Shown here piece after piece: positions 1 to 7,421 of a stretch of DNA of 17,734 nucleotides. The stretch is taken from positions 1 through 17,734 of the forward strand of contig JABMPI010000570.1 of the NCBI GenBank assembly GCA_013203755.1, written 5' to 3'. Within the stretch, counting starts at the first letter, position 1, and each line of letters starts with the position of its first letter. This DNA comes from Bacteroidota bacterium. Its GTDB lineage: Bacteria > Bacteroidota > Bacteroidia > Bacteroidales > Prolixibacteraceae. The position numbers and the translations under genes are program-made. Below the pieces are notes generated by a model that worked only from the letters and a program-made list of their open reading frames with translations, did not search any database and had not been told where the DNA came from.

Positions 1-115
1 GTATTATTTCCCATAATTAGAAGGCTTAGCAAAAAGAAAAAATAGCGGGTCAGTCTGAATTTTGTTCGCATAGTAAAACCTATTTAGTTTATTAAATTGT
101 CTTTGTATCTTGTTA

Positions 116-331
116 TTAAATCGGAAATTGGGCTTGTAATTCCAATACAATTTTTTGACAATCCGGATCGGAATAGAGGTTCCTCATTTCCGACGGGTCG
201 TTCTCCAAATTGTACAATTCCCAGAAATCAAGCTCATCGTAAAAATGCATCAGTTTGTACTTTTTAGTTCTGATTCCGTAATGTGATGTAGCGCCATATA
301 CTTCTCCATTTTCGTTGTATTGTATTTTAAA
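116..331 (-). pseudogene. C-terminal remnant of an S1-family sulfatase
   Basis: Seventy-one minus-strand codons encode only the last part of a sulfatase and end at a TAA at 118-116. The readable motifs are HYGIRT, YKLMHFYDE, DFWELY and NDPSEMRNLY, the usual C-terminal signature of bacterial S1 sulfatases. They line up with the tail of the intact sulfatase at 5862-7418 (HYGIRT, YKLIHFYDD, DFWELY, EDPSEMNNVY). There is no start codon. Directly upstream in the same frame are three consecutive TAA codons (340-332), then the stop of the GH38-like gene at 349-347. The catalytic N-terminal half, including the formylglycine motif, is absent. A 20-base stretch (212-231) is identical to 5997-6016 in the intact paralogue. 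This is most simply a gene that lost its front when the neighbouring gene was inserted or when two sulfatase copies recombined; it cannot encode an active enzyme. Confidence 0.85.
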
Positions 332-346
332 TTATTATTAGTTTTT

Positions 347-2998
347 CTATAACTCCATTAAAAAAGATGCCGGAGCATATCCTTTCAATTCAAAAGAAAA
401 TTCACCGTTTTTCACTTTAATCGGATTACCTTGTTTTTCGCCACGCAGGTTTACAGGCTGAACAGACGGAACGCTCATTCCTTCCGGTAATTTCACAGTA
501 CATTTTCCCGAATTGCCGGCTTGTTCCCACACGCGCAGAATAGTACCGTCGCCATCTGGATTTTTGCCAAAGGCGGTTACCAAAATTCCTTCACGGGAAA
601 GTGTCAATCCCTGGTTTTTACTTTTCAACTTTCCGGCATCACCATCTGCAAATCCAACCAATAAAGGCAATCGGGTTTCCCATGAGTTTTTAGTCAGATT
701 AGCAACAGTTTGCTCCTTTTCAGGTTTCGACCAGATACGAACTCGTTCCGTCCACGATCCTTCCTGCCAAAGTGGGAAATTGGTATTCCACATGTTGTTG
801 TAAAGGTTTACAAAGACAGCAGGAGTAGTTGGAACATAATCCATCGAAAACTTCCATAAACCGGGTTCTCCGAAACTCAGCAGAGGTGAATCCATTGGCG
901 ACAATGCCACGCCTGTGTTATCGCATTGTGTGATTGCCACACCCGTATTAACTGCCATCAAATTTCTGTTAGTCCCTGGGATGATATCCGTAGCAGGATT
1001 TATTGGCCCTCCCAATCGTCCAATGGTGAATGTTGGCTTATCAACGGCAAAGGGGAAACACAACCAGCCTCCTTCGGGATGTTTTTCAGGAGTTTTGGTA
1101 TCCACTTTCCATTCTACATCAACATAAGCTTCGTCGCGAGGGAAGGTAAAAACTATCGTATAATTTTTGGCAAAGCTTTGTGTTTCTATGGCTGACAAAA
1201 CCGCCATATCAGCAACATCGGTATGAGATACTGATAATTTCCAGTTTTCAGGAGTAAATGCCAAATAAGGAACTTTGTCAGCTTTCGGCATCCCCGGTTT
1301 TCCCAAATCGTTTAATCCCCAACCTCCCTTAATTCGGCTATAGGAATTGAACCATTTATCAACTTCGTTTGAACTAAAACGTTCGTGTAAAAACTGTCCC
1401 ATTACATAAACAGAAGATTGATCAACCATTTCGCGGTTGCTTTTAGTTTCTCTTAAAGAAGAAATTCCACCTCTCTTTAAATCGAAAACAGCAGTAAAAT
1501 ATGGAGTAGTAAGTATTGTATTTTCATCAGACGAAATGGGTTCATTTTTCAGGTCTTTCTCAGAAACGGTAACATAACCACCAGCCGGAACATCTTTGAC
1601 AAAAAGGGATCTCCCTTTCTCCCAAGGTACTTCCACTATTCCGGAACGTTTCCAGGGCAGCGGATTATAAACTACAAAACGCTTTCCGGTAACACTAACC
1701 GATTTTGCCAGTATTTTTAACCGCACATCCAGTTCTCTGGTTACAATATCACTTGCATTATGAATATATTGACGATGAGCATCGTACGATTTTAACCACT
1801 TGGTTTTACTTCCCGTTTTTGTGTCGTGAGCATCGCTATTTGGTAACTTTGAGTAATCGCCATCAGCAGGTACGGGCTCAGCTTTAGCATCTGACAACCA
1901 TTGCTTCCAATCATTGTCATAGCTGTATCGCGGACCATATTCGGCATTCATTCCCCAGGTATGTTCGCCATACAGAAGACTCTGTTCATAAGCCTTCGCA
2001 AGGGTTTCAGTTAAAGGTTGAGTTTGAATCCCCCATATTCTCATTTGAGTATTCAAGGCATCCAAAGCCGGTTCCAAAGGACGAATATTTCGGGCCATCT
2101 TCGATTCCTGAGGATTTGACATTAATCCATGTATCCATGTATCTGGTGTATCACCTTTGACGGTAGGCAAGTCGGGATTCTCAGCAATAATGGCTTTTGC
2201 AAAATCATCGAGGGTTCCGAAATGAACTTTTATTCCGGGCATTTCTTTTTCTGCATAAGCCAATAGTTTATCAATATCTTGCTCAGATGGTGGGCCATGA
2301 TTGTCACCCGTCATTTGCATCGCCAAATAATTTTTATAGGGCCAGTTTTCAGTTGGTTTTATATCGGATCCATACAAGGCAGTATAATGACAAAGTATTT
2401 TTGAACCATCGGGACCTTCCCACCAAAACAATTCAGGGAAACGTGGATACTGACTAGCCGGATTACAGCCCAACTGCAAGAACTTAATGCCTGCATGATT
2501 TAACAAAGTAGGCAAAACCCATGAATGACTTGGGACATCAGTCATTTTTGCACTGATAGTCATTGGAAGTCCGTAAGTACGGTTAACGGCAGATGAGTAT
2601 CCTAATCCACGCACCAGATCTTCGTAATCGAGCGATTCGGTATGCGTTGTAAAAGGGAGCCCGTGAACTACCAAAGAACCTTCTTTTATTGCTTTTTCTA
2701 TTCTTGATTTTCGATCAAGAGTTTGCAAGGGGCCAAGTATCTGGGCTTGTAATGGCCAGCCTGCCACCGTCCATGAAAAACGTTTTTCGGGCGATTGCTG
2801 TGCATTTTTCTCAATCACATCTAACGATTTCTCCATCATTTCAACCCGATAACGGTTAAAAACATTCTCCGGCAAATCGGTAAATCCTAAATCAAAATGT
2901 GTTTTAAAAACTACCCAAACATCGGTTACTTGCTGCTTTTGAGCAAAGCTGTAATTAGCGAATACTGATATGATAAATAATATGACAATTTTCTTCAT
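347..2998 (-). CDS. Secreted DUF5054/GH38-like glycoside hydrolase
   Basis: An 883-residue protein with a clear Sec signal peptide (about residues 1-20, cleavage after SFAQ), so it acts in the periplasm or at the surface. The N-terminal third resembles the GH38 alpha-mannosidase catalytic fold. H34-x-D36 in THFDLGFTD matches the metal-binding HxD of GH38. D154 in MTDVPSHS sits where GH38 has its nucleophile in a DPFGHS-type motif, and GDNHGPP (231-237) is a further conserved loop. The remainder looks like the beta-rich C-terminal region of such enzymes. I recall this group as DUF5054; whether it is a true alpha-mannosidase is not shown here. It is the last intact gene of the run, 74 bases behind the GH92 gene, and its TAG stop abuts the sulfatase remnant. 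Family-level call is moderate, enzyme nature likely, exact linkage unknown. Confidence 0.7.
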   Translation of the reverse strand: MKKIVILFIISVFANYSFAQKQQVTDVWVVFKTHFDLGFTDLPENVFNRYRVEMMEKSLDVIEKNAQQSPEKRFSWTVAGWPLQAQILGPLQTLDRKSRIEKAIKEGSLVVHGLPFTTHTESLDYEDLVRGLGYSSAVNRTYGLPMTISAKMTDVPSHSWVLPTLLNHAGIKFLQLGCNPASQYPRFPELFWWEGPDGSKILCHYTALYGSDIKPTENWPYKNYLAMQMTGDNHGPPSEQDIDKLLAYAEKEMPGIKVHFGTLDDFAKAIIAENPDLPTVKGDTPDTWIHGLMSNPQESKMARNIRPLEPALDALNTQMRIWGIQTQPLTETLAKAYEQSLLYGEHTWGMNAEYGPRYSYDNDWKQWLSDAKAEPVPADGDYSKLPNSDAHDTKTGSKTKWLKSYDAHRQYIHNASDIVTRELDVRLKILAKSVSVTGKRFVVYNPLPWKRSGIVEVPWEKGRSLFVKDVPAGGYVTVSEKDLKNEPISSDENTILTTPYFTAVFDLKRGGISSLRETKSNREMVDQSSVYVMGQFLHERFSSNEVDKWFNSYSRIKGGWGLNDLGKPGMPKADKVPYLAFTPENWKLSVSHTDVADMAVLSAIETQSFAKNYTIVFTFPRDEAYVDVEWKVDTKTPEKHPEGGWLCFPFAVDKPTFTIGRLGGPINPATDIIPGTNRNLMAVNTGVAITQCDNTGVALSPMDSPLLSFGEPGLWKFSMDYVPTTPAVFVNLYNNMWNTNFPLWQEGSWTERVRIWSKPEKEQTVANLTKNSWETRLPLLVGFADGDAGKLKSKNQGLTLSREGILVTAFGKNPDGDGTILRVWEQAGNSGKCTVKLPEGMSVPSVQPVNLRGEKQGNPIKVKNGEFSFELKGYAPASFLMEL

Positions 2999-3072
2999 TT
3001 GATTTCACTATTATTTGATTTTTTCTCTAACATACTTTGACAATACTTTCAGAACCAATCTTAGTCGGAAGA

Positions 3073-3626
3073 TTATTCTCTTCCTATTCCCCAATTTTTA
3101 TTTGGTTTCGAACCTAACCACAATTCTAATTCTCCACCTTTGGCAAATTCTTCGTGTGTAAACCAAAAATTATTTAATGGTTTCCCATTAAGTTCAGCCC
3201 TTTGGATGTAGCAATTTTCTACAGAATTATTATTTGTTTTTATGGTAAAGGTTTTTCCTGAATAGTAATTAGAGTCAAGTTTGATTTTCACTTCGTTAAA
3301 CACCGGACTTGTAATTTCGTAAATAGGATTTATATCTGTGGTTCCTTTTAAACTAAAAAGTCCCATAGACATTAGCGCACTCACACCACCCATTTGTCCC
3401 TGATCTTCGTCATGACCGCCATAACCTTTATCGGGAGTGGTTCCACCGTAGGCTTGCTCATTCACTTTTCTCACCCAGTATTGAGAGAGCCAGGGTTTTT
3501 GCGCATAGTTAAATACATGGGCATTTGAACATCCCGGTTGGTTGGCATAACTAACATATCCACCACCGTAACCAAAAACAAAGTCGGTAGATTCGGCACT
3601 TTCAAATGCAAAATTTAATTTGTCAC
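3073..3626 (-). pseudogene. Out-of-frame C-terminal segment of the GH92 gene
   Basis: This is the part of the GH92 enzyme displaced by the frameshift just upstream. It reads SDKLNFAFESAES, then a segment ending in YWVRKVNEQAYGG, the DEDQGQMGG catalytic-base region and a beta-rich tail ending NWGIGRE. A GTG codon at 3474 could be taken as a start and would give a 133-residue product, but it lies inside the conserved W-V-R-K-V-N stretch of the GH92 domain and is unlikely to be used. I do not regard it as an independent gene. Confidence 0.75.
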
Positions 3627-3640
3627 TTAAAACATTATTG

Positions 3641-3645
3641 CCCCC
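3641..3645 (-). other. Frameshift site: five-G homopolymer (CCCCC on plus strand)
   Basis: The coding strand reads ATG GGG GCA ATA ATG TTT TAA. With six instead of five G residues it becomes ATG GGG GGC AAT AAT GTT TTA AGT, which restores the conserved GH92 sequence M-G-G-N-N-V-L-S and the open frame to 3073. The exact +1 fit at a homopolymer localises the lesion. Confidence 0.85.
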
Positions 3646-5861
3646 ATCAATTCAGCCAATCCTGCAATGTCATGAGAAACCGACCAGGTTCCCTGCCAGG
3701 CATTGGCTTCAATCCAACCCTGCCCACTTAATGAATTGGTGTGCAGCCAACTTCCATCTTCCTTTTTGGGGAAGATTAATCCCTCCTCAGGATGATACAA
3801 ATTTTTCCAACCGGTGGATCTTTTCAAAAAGTATTTAGCATCTCTTTTCTTGCCAAGTTTAAAAGCCATTTGCGACAATGACCAATCTTGAAATGCCCAT
3901 TCCAGCGTTTCACCGGCATTGCCAGGTTTCCATCCGTTTTTTACATAGAAATCAATTTTTTTTCCACCCATCATTCCTCCGGGTTGATGGTTTTGTTTCA
4001 TAACATTAAATGCATGATTATGGTCTACTTTTCTAAGTAAGCCTTTCATATAAGCACTTACAATTAAATTGGTTGCCGGGCAGCCCGTCATAATGTAGGA
4101 ATACCCACCTGCACACGGACCACGTGGCAGCAGTTTTCCATTGTTGGCATATTGCACCAGGGATGCCGAAAAATCATCGAGCAGTTCAGGCCATGCCAAT
4201 CCCCATAAAGTATTTAGATTCCATTGGGTAAGCCAGAAAGCATCGGAATTGTACATATTGAATTGAGCTTTCCCATTCGCATCTTTAGGAAGAGTTCTAA
4301 CTTTTAGTTCAGCAATGGTGTGGCTGCCATTTCGTTCTCCCGAAGTATAATCCGGGTAATCGGCACTAAAATCATTCAATTTATGTCTGCCCAGAAGCGT
4401 GTGCCAAAGGTCGGTGTAAAACTTAACCTGCTGATTTTGTGTTCCACCTTTTACTTCGATCCTGCCCATCCACGAATTCCATTCTGACCGAGCATCTGCT
4501 CTCACTTTATCAAAATCCCAATGGTTGCATTCAGCATCCATATTCAATCGTGCATTTTCAATACTTGTATACGAAATGGCAATTTTAACTTTTAATGTTT
4601 CGCCTGCTTTTACCTGATAATTGGCAGCAACTCCGGCAGTGGGAGCATCGTGGTAACTCCAGCCGGTTGGCCTTCGCGGTGTGCTTTTATTTTCCGCCTC
4701 GAGCCCTTCAATATTAGCCTGCTTTAACTCACCTTCCCAACTATCCAATCTTTTCATGGGTTTATCAAAACGAACAACAAAAAAGAATTTTATACTAGTT
4801 GCGCCACCCCACAACCTGCCAACAGAATTAAACGAACCTTCAAATTCGGTGTTGCTCACTTTTTTCACGTTTGCCCCGGTCATTGAACTTGTAGAAACAT
4901 AACCACCAAGATTTACTAATACGTTTGCGGCAGCATCTTCGGTGTATCTCATGCGATAAAAGCTCACCCGATCGGTACAGGTTTGCTCTACCCAGGTTTT
5001 ATATTTATCAAGAAAAACACGGTGGTAACCCGGCTGAACAATTTCGCTATTGTGAGAAAATTCCGATTTCCAGCCATCGTGCCAAAGCGATGTATTGATT
5101 AATCCAGTTGTTGGCATCAATTCAACACCCGAAAGCATCCAGCCGTGTACCTGAGGAAAACTGAGAATTTCTGTGCTGTTGTAATTGTAGCCACCGCCCA
5201 TTTGGTTTTTATTTCGGGTCATTGGGGCAGAGCTAATCATTCCGAAAGGGCGACTGCCTGTTACAAAAAAGAAGTAGCGGCCGCGGGTTGTCTCAATATA
5301 AGGATCGACCATTGAAACCGGATCAAGCTCACCCGCTGTGGATGGAAAAACTTCAATTTCGGACAAACCTAAATTGTCGCCAATGCCGTCGGTTACCAAA
5401 AAGCGAATCCATTCAACTTTCTTTGCCGGGAACTTAACTACACAAGCCCGACCATCGTTGGCAATTAAATTAACGCTTAATTCGGTGCCATCGCTAAACT
5501 GAAGGGTTCCGCCTGCCAAATGAGAATCCAGGCTGACACGGTCGTAAAAAACCACTTTATCAATTAGCTGACTTTCGTCCCAATTCAGTTGAATCCAGGG
5601 ATAGTTGACACCTCCCCAAAAATTCACTTTGCTGTTGGAAGCCCATTCGCCAATATCCGAAATTCGAATGAGCCCGTCGATGACCTTGTTAGCAGAATAG
5701 TCGCTGTTTAATTCGGCTGAGGCACTGACCTTTGCCAATGAAGCAATGTTGCCTGGGCCGGCCAAAACATTGAAATTCAGTAAAAGGAAGAAAAACGCGA
5801 GTAAAACCTTACTTTCAATTAATTTTTTCATGCTATTTATAAGCTATGGATTATTAGGAAC

Positions 5862-7418
5862 TTAATTCTTTTCAAAATCTGCATCGTTATATTGAAGCTG
5901 AAGTTTTGCTAATTTCGTCTTCAATTGTGCAATTATTTTTTCATTAGAAACTTCATCATAAACATTATTCATTTCTGACGGATCTTCTTTTAAATCGTAC
6001 AATTCCCAGAAATCAACGTCGTCGTAAAAGTGGATTAATTTATATCGGTTGGTTCTAATCCCATAGTGTCTGGAAACGCCCCATCCTTTTTCGTAGAAAT
6101 GATAATAAATGGCGTCTCTCCACTCTGAAGGATTTTTATTCCAGGTTTTTCGTAATGAATTACCTTGCATATCTGCCGGAATTTCTACTTGAGCCATGTC
6201 TAGTAATGTGGGGGAAATATCCAGGTTTTGAACCAGCAGATCTGAATGGGTTTCCTTCTTTATTTCCTTTGGGTATTTAATCATAAGCGGGGTTCGCATC
6301 GCTTCTTCGTACATAAATCGTTTGTCGAATAAACGGTGTTCACCCAAATAAAATCCCTGATCTGAGGTATAAACCACAATGGTATTTTCATCGAGCCCGT
6401 TCTCTTTCAGGAAATTTAATACCTGCCCAACACTTTCATCAACCGATGCAATGCAACGCAGGTAATCTTCCATGTACCGTCGGAATTTCCACTGATCGTA
6501 TTTTGCTTCATCGTCCTTCACCTGAAAAAACTCGGTCTCCTCTTTTTTATATGAATCTTCCCAAACCTGGCACTCTTCAGGCGACAAACGATCAAGTCTT
6601 CGCCAATATTCACCCGGTGCCCAAAAATTTACACTACCTGTATCGCATTCGTTGCATGGAACTTTAAAATCCATTCGAATATCCATGTGGTCTTTTACTG
6701 TAAGCATCTGCGTTTTAAGTGCTTCGCGTCCGTCATAATCATCATAGAAATTTTCAGGAAGCGGAAATTCTTTTTCATCAAATAGCCCCAGGTTTTTAAT
6801 GGCGGGCATCCAGCTTCGGTGTGGTGCTTTGTGGTGCATCATTAAAAAGAAAGGTTTGTTTTTATTTCTGTTTTTCAACCAATTAACCGAAAGGTCGGTG
6901 ATAATCTCCGTTACATAACCTTTGTAAATCGTATCTTTTCCTTGTTTTATAAAGTCGGGATTGTAATAATCTCCCTGCCCCGGCAATACATTCCAGTAGT
7001 CGAATCCGGTTGGATTACTTTTTAAATGCCACTTCCCAACAATTGCAGTTTGATAGCCGTTATTTTGCAGAATTTTTGGCAATGTTTGCTGGCTTCCATC
7101 AAAAACTTCACTATTGCCTTTTACACCGTTTAAATGTGAAAATTTGCCGGTAAGAATTACAGCCCTACTTGGAGCACAAATAGAATTGGTCACAAATGCT
7201 TTGTTATAAATAATCCCCTGATTTGCAATCTCATCAATATTTGGTGTTTGAATTAGTTTTTCGTTATACGCACTTATTGCTTGAAAAGCATGGTCATCAG
7301 ACATGATGAAAACAATATTGGGTTTTTTCAATTCCTTTTTACTAACTGCAAAAACAATAAAAACTAAAAAGATACTTGTCAAAAAAACAATGGTTACAAT
7401 TCGTTTACTAATACTCAT
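5862..7418 (-). CDS. S1-family sulfatase, exported
   Basis: A 518-residue formylglycine-dependent sulfatase. An N-terminal hydrophobic stretch (about 8-25) serves as signal peptide or membrane anchor. The metal-binding start of the fold is NIVFIMSDDH (34-43, D41/D42). The modification motif is C81-A-P-S-R, followed by ILTGKFSH, so C81 is the residue converted to formylglycine, which makes the enzyme dependent on an anaerobic (anSME) or FGE-type maturase that is not in the window. YTSDQGFYLGEHRLFDKR provides the distal metal ligands and the substrate-side basic residues, and the C-terminal DFWELY...DPSEMNN region is complete. Family length is normal. It lies 3 bases behind the SGNH gene and 30 before the GH92 gene. 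It should remove sulfate esters from a sugar unit to open the chain to glycosidases. Subfamily and sulfate position cannot be assigned by eye. Confidence 0.92.
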   Translation of the reverse strand: MSISKRIVTIVFLTSIFLVFIVFAVSKKELKKPNIVFIMSDDHAFQAISAYNEKLIQTPNIDEIANQGIIYNKAFVTNSICAPSRAVILTGKFSHLNGVKGNSEVFDGSQQTLPKILQNNGYQTAIVGKWHLKSNPTGFDYWNVLPGQGDYYNPDFIKQGKDTIYKGYVTEIITDLSVNWLKNRNKNKPFFLMMHHKAPHRSWMPAIKNLGLFDEKEFPLPENFYDDYDGREALKTQMLTVKDHMDIRMDFKVPCNECDTGSVNFWAPGEYWRRLDRLSPEECQVWEDSYKKEETEFFQVKDDEAKYDQWKFRRYMEDYLRCIASVDESVGQVLNFLKENGLDENTIVVYTSDQGFYLGEHRLFDKRFMYEEAMRTPLMIKYPKEIKKETHSDLLVQNLDISPTLLDMAQVEIPADMQGNSLRKTWNKNPSEWRDAIYYHFYEKGWGVSRHYGIRTNRYKLIHFYDDVDFWELYDLKEDPSEMNNVYDEVSNEKIIAQLKTKLAKLQLQYNDADFEKN

Positions 7419-7421
7419 ATG

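Larger units (their letters stand above)
3073..5831 (-). pseudogene. GH92-type glycosidase with discoidin-like domain, frameshifted
   Basis: The reading frame from 5831 gives 734 residues: signal peptide (1-24), an F5/8-discoidin-like carbohydrate-binding domain (about 28-165), then the GH92 N-terminal domain beginning DPYIETTRGRYFFF...PFGM (176-198). The catalytic barrel follows and stops early at 3629-3627. The GH92 C-terminal part continues in another frame down to 3073. Restoring one G in the run at 3645-3641 gives MGGNNVLSDKLNF and an uninterrupted reading of 919 residues, a plausible length for GH92 plus a binding domain. GH92 enzymes are calcium-dependent exo-alpha-mannosidases. The acidic DEDQGQM motif, equivalent to the GNDDCGQM catalytic-base region, lies after the break, so the truncated product should be inactive. 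The protein is also divergent: it has NQPG where classical GH92 has NEPSHH. The cause could be a true mutation, a slippery tract or a sequencing error. Confidence 0.82.

Noticed and set aside
1..115. Possible terminator or further gene fragment at the left edge.
   Set aside because: No stem-loop or readable protein signature was found; it is AT-rich sequence after the sulfatase remnant's stop.
3073..3474. A separate 133-residue gene starting at a GTG.
   Set aside because: The sequence is the C-terminal end of the GH92 domain and joins the upstream frame once one G is restored.
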